The notes below the pieces were generated by a model. It worked only from the letters and a program-made list of their open reading frames with translations, did no database searches and was not told the origin of the DNA. The position numbers were made by a program, and so were the translations under genes. From Diorhabda sublineata (taxonomy: Eukaryota; Arthropoda; Insecta; Coleoptera; Chrysomelidae), in contig NW_026614029.1 of assembly GCF_026230105.1 (NCBI RefSeq), positions 1 to 64,000 of the forward strand: a DNA stretch of 64,000 nucleotides. Reading direction: 5' to 3'. Shown piece by piece: positions 37,465-50,158 of the stretch. Position 1 is the first letter of the stretch; the number at the start of each line of letters is the position of its first letter.

Positions 37465-37835
37465 TCCTCATTTGAGGTCGAGTTTCAACATTTCTCATAT
37501 ATTTGAATGAGTTTGCATCCAACTTTGTCAGATATCGTCGATTTACATTCATTGAAGCCCATTGAGGTCGATTGTCACTTTGTGTTGATTGAAAATTTTT
37601 GAAGCCTTTCTTCCTCATTTGAAGTCGAATTTCAACATTTCTTATATATTTGAGTGAGTTCGCATCTTACTTTGTCAGATATCGTCGATTAACATCCATT
37701 GAAGCCCTTTGAGGTCGATTGTCACTTTGTGTTGATTGGAAATTTTCAAAGTCTACCTTCCTCATTTGAAGTCGATTTCTATCAATTGTTATATATTTGA
37801 ATGAGTTTGCATCTAACTTCGTCAGATATCGTCGA
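37465..37835 (-). repeat. Inverted repeat arm IR1-right
   Basis: Reverse complement copy of 33836-34205. Plus-strand markers are 'cttcgtcagatatc', 'gtcgatttctatcaattg', 'gtctaccttcc', 'aatttttgaagcc' and 'catttgaggtcgag'. Similarity ends near 37465, where 'gactttggaaatt' (read on the minus strand) replaces 'gactttgaaaatt'. Confidence 0.85.
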
Positions 37836-39457
37836 TTGACGTCCATTGAAGCCTTTTGAGGTCGATTGTCACTTTGTGTTGATTGAAAATTTTCAAAGTC
37901 TATCTTCCTCATTTGAAGTCGAGTTTTAACATTTCTTATATATTTGAATGAGTTTGCATCCAACTTTGTCAGATATCGTCGATTTACATTCATTGAAGCC
38001 CATTGAGGTCGATTGTCACTTTGTGTTGATTGAAAATTTTCAAAGTCTATCTTCCTCATTTGATGCCGAATTTCAACATTTTTTATATATTTGAATGAGT
38101 TTGCATCTAACTCTGTCAGATATCGTCGATTAACATCCATTGAAGACCTATGAGGTCGATTGTCACTTTGTGTTGATTGAAAATTTTCAAAGTCTATCTT
38201 CCTCATTTGAAGTCGAGTTTCAACATTTCTTATATATTTGAATGAGTTTGCATCCAACTTTGTCAGATATCGTCGATTTACATTCATTGAAGCACATTGA
38301 GGTCGATTGTCACTTTGTGTTGATTGAAAACTTTCAAAGTCTATCTTCCTCATTTGAAGTCGAATTTCAACATTTTTTATATATTTGAATGAGTTTGCAT
38401 CTAACTTTGTCAGATATCGTCGATTTACATTCATTGAAGCCCATTGAGGTCGATGTCACTTTGTGTTGATTGAAAATTTCCAAAGTCTATCTTCCTCATT
38501 TGATGTCGAGTTTCAACATTTCTTATATATTTGGATGAGTTTGCATCCAACTTTGTCAGATATCGTCGATTGACATCCATTGAAGCCTTTTGAGGTCGAT
38601 TGTCACTTTGTGTTGATTGAAAATTTTCAAAGTCTATCTTCCTCATTTGAAGTCGAGTTTCAACATTTCTTATATATTTGAATGAGTTTGCATCCAACTT
38701 TGTCAGATATCGTCGATTTACATTCATTGAAGCCCATTGAGGTCGATTGTCACTTTGTGTTGATTGAAAATTTTCAAAGTCTATCTTCCTCATTTGAAGT
38801 CGAATTTCAACATTTTTTATATATTTGAATGAGTTTGCATCTAACTTTTCCAGATATCGTCGATTTACATTCATTGAAGCCCATTGAGGTCGATTGTCAC
38901 TTTGTGTTGATTGAAAACTTTCAAAGTCTATCTTCCTCATTTGAAGTCGAATTTCAACATTTTTTATATATTTGAATGAGTTTGCATCTAACTTTGTCAG
39001 ATATCGTCGATTTACATTCATTGAAGCCCATTGAGGTCGATGTCACTTTGTGTTGATTGAAAATTTCCAAAGTCTATCTTCCTCATTTGATGTCGAGTTT
39101 CAACATTTCTTATATATTTGAATGAGTTTGCATCCAACTTCGTCAGATATCGTCGATTGACATCCATTGAAGCCTTTTGAGGTCGATTGTCACTTTGTGT
39201 TGATTGAAAATTTTCAAAGTCTATCTTCCTCATTTGAAGTCGAGTTTCAACATTTCTTATATATTTGAATGAGTTTGCATCCAACTTTGTCAGATATCGT
39301 CGATTTACATTCATTGAAGCCCATTGAGGTCGATTGTCACTTTGTGTTGATTGAAAACTTTCAAAGTCTATCTTCCTCATTTGAAGTCGAGTTTCAACAT
39401 TTCTTATATATTTGAATGAGTTTGCATCCAACTTTGTCAGATATCGTCGATTTACAT

Positions 39458-40074
39458 TCATTGAAGCCCATTGAGGTCGATGTCACTTTGTGTTGATTGA
39501 AAATTTCCAAAGTCTATCTTCCTCATTTGATGTCGAGTTTCAACATTTCTTATATATTTGAATGAGTTTGCATCCAACTTTGTCAGATATCGTCGATTTA
39601 CATTCATTGAAGCACATTGAGGTCGATTGTCACTTTGTGTTGATTGAAAACTTTCAAAGTCTATCTTCCTCATTTGAAGTCGAATTTCAACATTTTTTAT
39701 ATATTTGAATGAGTTTGCATCTAACTTTGTCAGATATCGTCGATTTACATTCATTGAAGCCCATTGAGGTCGATGTCACTTTGTGTTGATTGAAAATTTC
39801 CAAAGTCTATCTTCCTCATTTGATGTCGAGTTTCAACATTTCTTATATATTTGAATGAGTTTGCATCCAACTTTGTCAGATATCGTCGATTTACATTCAT
39901 TGAAGCCCATTGAGGTCGATTGTCACTTTGTGTTGATTGAAAATTTTCAAAGTCTATCTTCCTCATTTGAAGTCAAATTTCAACATTTCTTATTTATTTG
40001 AATGAGTTTGCATCCAACTTTGTCAGATATCGTCGATTTACATCCATTGAAGCCCTTTGAGGTCGATTGTCACT
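39458..40074 (-). repeat. Duplication inside the reverse block, second copy
   Basis: Partner of 36524-37140 with the same order of 146-bp units. The change 'cttatttatttg' at about 39990 is private to this copy. Its left neighbour, 38431-39461, contains two further runs of the same monomers with a spacing of about 440 bp (three monomers, one of them a base short). Confidence 0.72.
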
Positions 40075-40353
40075 TTGTGTTGATTGAAAATTTTCAAAGT
40101 CTATCTTCCTCATTTGAAGTCAAATTTCAACATTTCTTATATATTTGAATGAGTTTGCATCCAACTTTGTCAGATATCGTCGATTTACATCCATTGAAGC
40201 CCTTTGAGGTCGATTGTCACTTTGTGTTGATTGAAAATTTTCAAAGTCTATCTTCCTCATGAAGTCGAATTTCAACATTTCTGATATATTTGAATGAGTT
40301 TGCATCCAATTTTGTCAGATATCGTCGATTTAGATTCATTGAAGCCCATTGAG

Positions 40354-41053
40354 GTCGATTGTCACTTTGTGTTGATTGAAAATTTCCAAAGTCTATCTTC
40401 CTCATTTGAAGTCAAATTTCAACATTCCTTATATATTTGAATGAGTTTGCATCCAACTTTGTCAGATATCGTCGATTTACATCCATTGAAGCCCTTTGAG
40501 GTCGATTGTCACTTTGTGTTGATTGAAAATTTTCAAAGTCTATCTTCCTCATGAAGTCGAATTTCAACATTTCTCATATATTTGAATGAGTTTGCATCCA
40601 ACTTTTTCAGATATCGTCGATTTACATTCATTGAAGCCAATTGAGGTCGATTGTCACTTTGTGTTGATTGAAAATTTTTAAAGCCTTTCTTCCTCATTTG
40701 GAGTCGAATTTCAACATTTCTTATATATTTGAGTGAGTTCGCATCTTACTTTGTCAGATATCGTCGATTAACATCCATTGAAGCCCTTTGAGGTCGATTG
40801 TCACTTTGTGTTGATTGAAAATTTTCAAAGTCTATCTTCCTCATTTGAAGTCAAATTTCAACATTTCTTATATATTTGAATGAGTTTGCATCCAACTTTG
40901 TCAGATATCGTCGATTTACATTCATTGAAGCCCATTGAGGTCGATTGTCACTTTGTGTTGATTGAAAATTTTTAAAGCCTTTCTTCCTCATTTGAAGTCG
41001 AATTTCAACATTTCTTATATATTTGAATGAGTTTGCATCCAACATTGTCAGAT
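40354..41053 (-). repeat. Inverted repeat arm IR2-right, ending at junction 2
   Basis: Reverse complement copy of 30314-31013. Its outer end coincides with the strand-switch junction at 41053, so the junction probably formed when this copied segment was joined to forward satellite. Plus-strand markers are 'catttggagtcgaat', 'actttttcagatatc' and 'gccaattgagg'. The adjacent 40.10-40.35 kb carries 'ccaattttgtcag' and 'tttctgatatatttg', which match variants at about 21.73 and 22.17 kb. Confidence 0.88.
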
Positions 41054-41060
41054 AGATGCA
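41046..41060. other. Strand-switch junction 2 (reverse to forward)
   Basis: Reverse satellite reads 'cattgtcagata' (phase 19-20 going down) and switches to forward 'gatgcaaactc' (phase 34 going up), with 'ta' shared by both sides. Forward satellite then continues unbroken to the end of the window. The junction touches the GATATC palindrome at phases 17-22. Confidence 0.93.
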
Positions 41061-42560
41061 AACTCATTCAAATATATAACAATTGATGAAATTCGACTTC
41101 AAATGAGGAAGATAGACTTTGAAAATTTTCAATCAACACAAAGTGACAATCGACCTCAAAGGGCTTCAATGGATGTTAATCGACGATATCTGACAAAGTT
41201 GGATGCAAACTCATTCAAATATATAAGAAATGTTGAAATTCGACTTCAAATGAGGAAGAAAGGTTTTAAAAATTTTCAATCAACACAAAGTGACAATCGA
41301 CCTCAAAGGGCTTCAATGGATGTTGATCGACGATATCTGACAAAGTTGTATGCAAACTCATTCAAATATATGAGAAATGTTGAAACTCGACTTCAAATGA
41401 GGAAGATAGACTTTGAAAATTTTCAATCAACACAAAGTGACAATCGACCTCAATGGGCTTCAATGAATCTAAATCGACGATATCTGACAAAGTTGGATGC
41501 AAACTCATTCAAATATATAAGAAATGTTGAAATTCGACTTCATGAGGAAGATAGACTTTGAAAATTTTCAATCAACACAAAGTGACAATCGACCTCAAAA
41601 GGCTTCAATGGATGTAAATCGACGATATCTGACAAAGTTTGATGCAAACTCATTCAAATATATAACAATTGATGAAATTCGACTTCAAATGAGGAAGATA
41701 GACTTTGAAAATTTTCAATCAACACAAAGTGACAATCGACCTCAATGGGCTTCAATGAATCTAAATCGACGATATCTGACAAAGTTGGATGCAAACTCAT
41801 TCAAATATATAAGAAATGTTGAAACTCGACTTCAAATGAGGAAGATAGACTTTGAAAATTTTCAATCAACACAAAGTGACAATCGACCTCAATGGGCTTC
41901 AATGAATCTAAATCGACGATATCTGACAAAGTTGGATGCAAACTCATTCAAATATATAAGAAATGTTGAAATTCGACTTCATGACGAAGATAGACTTTGA
42001 AAATTTTCAATCAACACAAAGTGACAATCGACCTCAAAAGGCTTCAATGGATGTAAATCGACGATATCTGACAAAGTTTGATGCAAACTCATTCAAATAT
42101 ATAACAATTGATGAAATTCGACTTCAAATGAGGAAGATAGACTTTGAAAATTTTCAATCAACACAAAGTGACAATCGACCTCAAAGGGCTTCAATGGATG
42201 TTAATCGACGATATCTGACAAAGTTGGATGCAAACTCATTCAAATATATAAGAAATGTTGAAATTCGACTTCAAATGAGGAAGAAAGGTTTTAAAAATTT
42301 TCAATCAACACAAAGTGACAATCGACCTCAAAGGGCTTCAATGGATGTTAATCGACGATATCTGACAAAGTTGGATGCAAACTCATTCAAATATATGAGA
42401 AATGTTGAAACTCGACTTCAAATGAGGAAGATAGACTTTGAAAATTTTCAATCAACACAAAGTGACAATCGACCTCAATGGGCTTCAATGAATCTAAATC
42501 GACGATATCTGACAAAGTTGGATGCAAACTCATTCAAATATATAAGTGAAATGTTGAAAT
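41054..42560 (+). repeat. Start of forward block 2: 1025-bp and 439-bp duplications
   Basis: About 41090-41520 matches 42115-42545 at an offset of 1025 bp (7 x 147 minus 4), with 'aaaggtttt', 'gatgttgatcg'/'gatgttaatcg' and 'aatatatgagaaatg' units in the same order. Within it, 41524 and 41963 start a 439-bp trimer with 'cctcaaaaggc', 'aaagtttgatgc' and 'acaattgatg'. The second trimer begins with 'catgacgaag' in place of 'catgaggaag'. At 42546 two extra bases give 'ataagtgaaatg'. Confidence 0.78.
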
Positions 42561-44541
42561 TCGACTTCATGAGGAAGATAGACTTTGAAAATTTTCAATC
42601 AGCACAAAGTGACAATCGACCTCAAAGAGCTTCAATGGATGTAAATCGACGATATCTGACAAAGTTGGATGCAAACTCATTCAAAATATAACAATTGATG
42701 AAATTCGACTTCAAATGAGGAAGATAGACTTTGAAAATTTTCAATCAACACAAAGTGACAATCGACCTCATAGATCTTCAATGGATGTTAATCGACGATA
42801 TCTGACAAAGTTAGATGCAAACTCATTCAAATATATAAAAAATGTTGGAATTCGAATTCAAATGAGGAAGATAGACTTTGAAAATTTTCAATCAACACAA
42901 AGTGACAATCGACCTCAATGGGCTTCAATGAATGTAAATCGACGATATCTGACAAAGTTGGATGCAAACTCATTTAAATATATAAAAAATGTTGAAATTC
43001 GACTTCAAATGAGGAAGATAGACTTTGAAAGTTTTCAATCAACACAAAGTGACAATCGACCTCAAAAGGCTTCAATGGATGTCAATCGACGATATCTGAC
43101 AAAGCTAGATGCAAACTCATTCAAATATATAAAAAATGTTGAAATTCGACTTCAAATGAGGAAGATAGACTTTGAAAGTTTTCAATCAACACAAAGTGAC
43201 AATCGACCTCAATGGGCTTCAATGAATCTGAATCGACGATATCTGACAAAGTTGGATGCAAACTCATTCAAAATATATAAGAAATGTTGAAATTCGACTT
43301 CATGAGGAAGATAGACTTTGAAAATTTTCAATCAACACAAAGTGACAATCGACCTCAATGGGCTTCAATGAATGTAAATCGACGATATCTGACAAAGTTG
43401 GATGCAAACTCATTCAAATATATAAGAAATGTTGAAACTCGGCTTCAAATGAGGAAGATAGACTTTGGAAATTTTCAATCAACAGAAAGTGACATCGACC
43501 TCAATGGGCTTCAATGAATGTAAATCGACGATATCTGACAAAGTTAGATGCAAACTCATTCAAATATATAAAAAATGTTGAAATTCGACTTCAAATGAGG
43601 AAGATAGACTTTGAAAGTTTTCAATCAACACAAAGTGACAATCGACCTCAATGTGCTTCAATGAATCTAAATCGACGATATCTGACAAAGTTGGATGCAA
43701 ACTCATTCAAATATATAAGAAATGTTGAAACTCGACTTCAAATGAGGAAGATAGACTTTGAAAATTTTCAATCAACACAAAGTGACAATCGACCTCAATG
43801 GGCTTCAATGAATGTAAATCGACGATATCTGACAAAGTTGGATGCAAACTCATTTAAATATATAAAAAATGTTGAAATTCGACTTCAAATGAGGAAGATA
43901 GACTTTGAAAGTTTTCAATCAACACAAAGTGACAATCGACCTCAAAGGGCTTCAATGGATGTTAATCGACGATATCTGACAAAGTTAGATGCAAACTCAT
44001 TCAAATATATAAAAAATGTTGGAATTCGAATTCAAATGAGGAAGATAGACTTTGAAAATTTTCAATCAACACAAAGTGACAATCGACCTCAATGGGCTTC
44101 AATGAATGTAAATCGACGATATCTGACAAAGTTGGATGCAAACTCATTCAAATATATAAGAAATGTTGAAACTCGACTTCAAATGAGGAAGATAGACTTT
44201 GAAAATTTTCAATCAACACAAAGTGACAATCGACCTCAAAGGGCTTCAATGGATGTTAATCGACGATATCTGACAAAGTTAGATGCAAACTCATTCAAAT
44301 ATATAACAATTGATAGAATTCGACTTCAAATGAGGAAGATAGACTTTGAAAATTTTCAATCAACACAAAGTGACAATCGACCTCAATGTGCTTCAATGAA
44401 TGTAAATCGACGATATCTGACAAAGTTGGATGCAAACTCATTCAAATATATAAGAAATGTTGAAAGTCGACTTCAAATGAGGAAGATAGACTTTGGAAAT
44501 TTCCAATCAACAGAAAGTGACATCGACCTCAATGGGCTTCA

Positions 44542-45350
44542 ATGAATGTAAATCGACGATATCTGACAAAGTTAGATGCAAACTCATTCAAATATATAAA
44601 AAATGTTGAAATTCGACTTCAAATGAGGAAGATAGACTTTGAAAGTTTTCAATCAACACAAAGTGACAATCGACCTCAATGTGCTTCAATGAATCTAAAT
44701 CGACGATATCTGACTAAGTTGGATGCAAACTCATTCAAATATATAACAATTGATGAAATTCGACTTCAAATGAGGAACATAGACTTTGAAAATTTTCAAT
44801 CAACACAAAGTGACAATCGACCTCAATGGGTTTCAATGAATGTAAATCGACGATATCTGACAAAGTTGGATGCAAACTCATTCAAATATATAAGAAATGT
44901 TGAAACTCGGCTTCAAATGAGGAAGATAGACTTTGGAAATTTTCAATCAACACAAAGTGACAATCGACCTCAAAAGGCTTCAATGGATGTCAATCGACGA
45001 TATCTGACAAAGCTAGATGCAAACTCATTCAAATATATAAAAAATGTTGAAATTCGACTTCAAATGAGGAAGATAGACTTTGAAAGTTTTCAATCAACAC
45101 AAAGTGACAATCGACCTCAATGTGCTTCAATGAATCTAAATCGACGATATCTGACAAAGTTGGATGCAAACTCATTCAAATATATAAGAAATGTTGAAAC
45201 TCGACTTCAAATGAGGAAGATAGACTTTGAAAATTTTCAATCAACACATAGTGACAATCGACCTCAATGGGCTTCAATGAATCTAAATCGACGATATCTG
45301 ACAAAGTTGGATGCAAACTCATTCAAATATATAAGAAATGTTGAAATTCG
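44542..45350 (+). repeat. 19-monomer (2787-bp) repeat, copy 1 of the marked segment
   Basis: Segments starting at 44542 and 47329 are 2787 bp apart (19 x 147 minus 6). Both carry 'ctgactaagttgg', 'gaggaacatagac', 'gaaactcggc' and 'cctcaaaaggc' with 'caatcgacg'. The same 'ctgactaag' and 'gaggaacatag' pair marks the later 12/14-monomer units at 53044, 55096, 59343 and 61101, so this is an early copy of that family. A private change is 'tgggtttcaatg' at about 44829. Confidence 0.78.
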
Positions 45351-46930
45351 ACTTCATGAGGAAGATAGACTTTGAAAATTTTCAATCAGCACAAAGTGAC
45401 AATCGACCTCAAAGAGCTTCAATGGATGTAAATCGACGATATCTGACAAAGTTGGATGCAAACTCATTCAAAATATAACAATTGATGAAATTCGACTTCA
45501 AATGAGGAAGATAGACTTTGAAAATTTTCAATCAACACAAAGTGACAATCGACCTCATAGATCTTCAATGGATGTTAATCGACGATATCTGACAAAGTTA
45601 GATGCAAACTCATTCAAATATATAAAAAATGTTGGAATTCGAATTCAAATGAGGAAGATAGACTTTGAAAATTTTCAATCAACACAAAGTGACAATCGAC
45701 CTCAATGGGCTTCAATGAATGTAAATCGACGATATCTGACAAAGTTGGATGCAAACTCATTTAAATATATAAAAAATGTTGAAATTCGACTTCAAATGAG
45801 GAAGATAGACTTTGAAAGTTTTCAATCAACACAAAGTGACAATCGACCTCAAAAGGCTTCAATGGATGTCAATCGACGATATCTGACAAAGCTAGATGCA
45901 AACTCATTCAAATATATAAAAAATGTTGAAATTCGACTTCAAATGAGGAAGATAGACTTTGAAAGTTTTCAATCAACACAAAGTGACAATCGACCTCAAT
46001 GGGCTTCAATGAATCTGAATCGACGATATCTGACAAAGTTGGATGCAAACTCATTCAAATATATAAGAAATGTTGAAATTCGACTTCATGAGGAAGATAG
46101 ACTTTGAAAATTTTCAATCAACACAAAGTGACAATCGACCTCAATGGGCTTCAATGAATGTAAATCGACGATATCTGACAAAGTTGGATGCAAACTCATT
46201 CAAATATATAAGAAATGTTGTACTCGGCTTCAAATGAGGAAGATTAGACTTTGGAAATTTTCAATCAACAGAAAGTGACATCGACCTCAATGGGCTTCAA
46301 TGAATGTAAATCGACGATATCTGACAAAGTTAGATGCAAACTCATTCAAATATATAAAAAATGTTGAAATTCGACTTCAAATGAGGAAGATAGACTTTGA
46401 AAGTTTTCAATCAACACAAAGTGACAATCGACCTCAATGTGCTTCAATGAATCTAAATCGACGATATCTGACAAAGTTGGATGCAAACTCATTCAAATAT
46501 ATAAGAAATGTTGAAACTCGACTTCAAATGAGGAAGATAGACTTTGAAAATTTTCAATCAACACAAAGTGACAATCGACCTCAATGGGCTTCAATGAATC
46601 TAAATCGACGATATCTGACAAAGTTGGATGCAAACTCATTCAAATATATAACAATTGATGAAATTCGACTTCAAATGAGGAAGATAGACTTTGAAAATTT
46701 TCAATCAACACAAAGTGACAATCGACCTCAAAAGGCTTCAATGGATGTCAATCGACGATATCTGACAAAGCTAGATGCAAACTCATTCAAATATATAAAA
46801 AATGTTGAAATTCGACTTCAAATGAGGAAGATAGACTTTGAAAGTTTTCAATCAACACAAAGTGACAATCGACCTCAATGGGCTTCAATGAATCTGAATC
46901 GACGATATCTGACAAAGTTGGATGCAAACT
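45350..46930 (+). repeat. 1.58-kb segmental repeat E, copy 1 (partner 48575-50158)
   Basis: Matches about 48575-50158 at an offset of 3225-3228 bp. Shared markers are 'ttcaatcagcac', 'cattcaaaatataac' (one base short), 'catagatcttc', 'ggaattcgaattc', 'gaaagttttc' and 'aatctgaatcg'. The 3-bp offset change comes from an extra 'tgc' in copy 2. This copy alone has 'gttgtactcgg' (one base lost) and 'gaagattagac' (one gained) at about 46220-46245. Confidence 0.82.
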
Positions 46931-48574
46931 CATTCAAAATATATAAGAAATGTTGAAATTCGACTTCAAATGAGGAAGATAGACTTTGAAAATTTTCAAT
47001 CAACACAAAGTGACAATCGACCTCAAAGGGCTTCAATGGATGTTAATCGACGATATCTGACAAAGTTAGATGCAAACTCATTCAAATATATAACAATTGA
47101 TAGAATTCGACTTCAAATGAGGAAGATAGACTTTGAAAATTTTCAATCAACACAAAGTGACAATCGACCTCAATGTGCTTCAATGAATGTAAATCGACGA
47201 TATCTGACAAAGTTGGATGCAAACTCATTCAAATATATAAGAAATGTTGAAAGTCGACTTCAAATGAGGAAGATAGACTTTGGAAATTTCCAATCAACAG
47301 AAAGTGACATCGACCTCAATGGGCTTCAATGAATGTAAATCGACGATATCTGACAAAGTTAGATGCAAACTCATTCAAATATATAAAAAATGTTGAAATT
47401 CGACTTCAAATGAGGAAGATAGACTTTGAAAGTTTTCAATCAACACAAAGTGACAATCGACCTCAATGTGCTTCAATGAATCTAAATCGACGATATCTGA
47501 CTAAGTTGGATGCAAACTCATTCAAATATATAACAATTGATGAAATTCGACTTCAAATGAGGAACATAGACTTTGAAAATTTTCAATCAACACAAAGTGA
47601 CAATCGACCTCAATGGGCTTCAATGAATGTAAATCGACGATATCTGACAAAGTTGGATGCAAACTCATTCAAATATATAAGAAATGTTGAAACTCGGCTT
47701 CAAATGAGGAAGATAGACTTTGGAAATTTTCAATCAACACAAAGTGACAATCGACCTCAAAAGGCTTCAATGGATGTCAATCGACGATATCTGACAAAGC
47801 TAGATGCAAACTCATTCAAATATATAAAAAATGTTGAAATTCGACTTCAAATGAGGAAGATAGACTTTGAAAGTTTTCAATCAACACAAAGTGACAATCG
47901 ACCTCAATGGGCTTCAATGAATCTGAATCGACGATATCTGACAAAGTTGGATGCAAACTCATTCAAATATATAAGAAATGTTGAAATTCGACTTCATGAG
48001 GAAGATAGACTTTGAAAATTTTCAATCAACACAAAGTGACAATCGACCTCAATGGGCTTCAATGAATGTAAATCGACGATATCTGACAAAGTTGGATGCA
48101 AACTCATTCAAATATATAAGAAATGTTGAAACTCGGCTTCAAATGAGGAAGATAGACTTTGGAAATTTTCAATCAACAGAAAGTGACATCGACCTCAATG
48201 GGCTTCAATGAATGTAAATCGACGATATCTGACAAAGTTAGATGCAAACTCATTCAAATATATAAAAAATGTTGAAATTCGACTTCAAATGAGGAAGATA
48301 GACTTTGAAAGTTTTCAATCAACACAAAGTGACAATCGACCTCAATGTGCTTCAATGAATCTAAATCGACGATATCTGACAAAGTTGGATGCAAACTCAT
48401 TCAAATATATAAGAAATGTTGAAACTCGACTTCAAATGAGGAAGATAGACTTTGAAAATTTTCAATCAACACAAAGTGACAATCGACCTCAATGGGCTTC
48501 AATGAATCTAAATCGACGATATCTGACAAAGTTGGATGCAAACTCATTCAAATATATAAGAAATGTTGAAATTC

Positions 48575-50158
48575 GACTTCATGAGGAAGATAGACTTTGA
48601 AAATTTTCAATCAGCACAAAGTGACAATCGACCTCAAAGAGCTTCAATGGATGTAAATCGACGATATCTGACAAAGTTGGATGCAAACTCATTCAAAATA
48701 TAACAATTGATGAAATTCGACTTCAAATGAGGAAGATAGACTTTGAAAATTTTCAATCAACACAAAGTGACAATCGACCTCATAGATCTTCAATGGATGT
48801 TAATCGACGATATCTGACAAAGTTAGATGCTGCAAACTCATTCAAATATATAAAAAATGTTGGAATTCGAATTCAAATGAGGAAGATAGACTTTGAAAAT
48901 TTTCAATCAACACAAAGTGACAATCGACCTCAATGGGCTTCAATGAATGTAAATCGACGATATCTGACAAAGTTGGATGCAAACTCATTTAAATATATAA
49001 AAAATGTTGAAATTCGACTTCAAATGAGGAAGATAGACTTTGAAAGTTTTCAATCAACACAAAGTGACAATCGACCTCAAAAGGCTTCAATGGATGTCAA
49101 TCGACGATATCTGACAAAGCTAGATGCAAACTCATTCAATTATATAAAAAATGTTGAAATTCGACTTCAAATGAGGAAGATAGACTTTGAAAGTTTTCAA
49201 TCAACACAAAGTGACAATCGACCTCAATGGGCTTCAATGAATCTGAATCGACGATATCTGACAAAGTTGGATGCAAACTCATTCAAATATATAAGAAATG
49301 TTGAAATTCGACTTCATGAGGAAGATAGACTTTGAAAATTTTCAATCAACACAAAGTGACAATCGACCTCAATGGGCTTCAATGAATGTAAATCGACGAT
49401 ATCTGACAAAGTTGGATGCAAACTCATTCAAATATATAAGAAATGTTGAAACTCGGCTTCAAATGAGGAAGATAGACTTTGGAAATTTTCAATCAACAGA
49501 AAGTGACATCGACCTCAATGGGCTTCAATGAATGTAAATCGACGATATCTGACAAAGTTAGATGCAAACTCATTCAAATATATAAAAAATGTTGAAATTC
49601 GACTTCAAATGAGGAAGATAGACTTTGAAAGTTTTCAATCAACACAAAGTGACAATCGACCTCAATGTGCTTCAATGAATCTAAATCGACGATATCTGAC
49701 AAAGTTGGATGCAAACTCATTCAAATATATAAGAAATGTTGAAACTCGACTTCAAATGAGGAAGATAGACTTTGAAAATTTTCAATCAACACAAAGTGAC
49801 AATCGACCTCAATGGGCTTCAATGAATCTAAATCGACGATATCTGACAAAGTTGGATGCAAACTCATTCAAATATATAACAATTGATGAAATTCGACTTC
49901 AAATGAGGAAGATAGACTTTGAAAATTTTCAATCAACACAAAGTGACAATCGACCTCAAAAGGCTTCAATGGATGTCAATCGACGATATCTGACAAAGCT
50001 AGATGCAAACTCATTCAAATATATAAAAAATGTTGAAATTCGACTTCAAATGAGGAAGATAGACTTTGAAAGTTTTCAATCAACACAAAGTGACAATCGA
50101 CCTCAATGGGCTTCAATGAATCTGAATCGACGATATCTGACAAAGTTGGATGCAAACT
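48575..50158 (+). repeat. Segmental repeat E, copy 2, with a 3-bp insertion
   Basis: Partner of 45350-46930. At 48828-48833 'gatgctgcaaac' contains a duplicated 'tgc', giving a 150-bp monomer, the only such unit I noticed. 'cattcaattatat' at about 49140 is also private. A further copy of 47.8-49.1 kb lies 2199 bp downstream (48208 matches 50407; 48727 matches 50926). Confidence 0.8.

Larger units (their letters stand above)
36299..41053 (-). repeat. 147-bp satellite array, reverse-oriented block
   Basis: About 32 monomers of the same satellite run on the opposite strand; on the plus strand they read 'cattgaggtcgattgtcac' and 'gatatcgtcgattta'. The block is a mosaic. About 37.72-39.97 kb resembles the ESFQ/IDLNGLQ-type monomers of 41-64 kb. 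About 39.97-41.05 kb and a patch at 37.03-37.72 kb resemble the CpG-decayed monomers of 18.7-34 kb. Both ends carry the rare variant 'acaatgttgg' (as its reverse complement 'ccaacattgt') close to the junction, at about 36348 and 41040. No gene is present; the reverse-strand open frames here are the same repeat frame seen in the forward blocks. Confidence 0.98.

Noticed and set aside
36299..41053. Inserted transposable element in reverse orientation
   Set aside because: The block is the same satellite throughout, with no terminal repeats, target-site duplication or coding region.
36299..41053. Simple balanced inversion
   Set aside because: The phases at the two junctions do not match after flipping back, and apparent source copies of two parts remain on the left.
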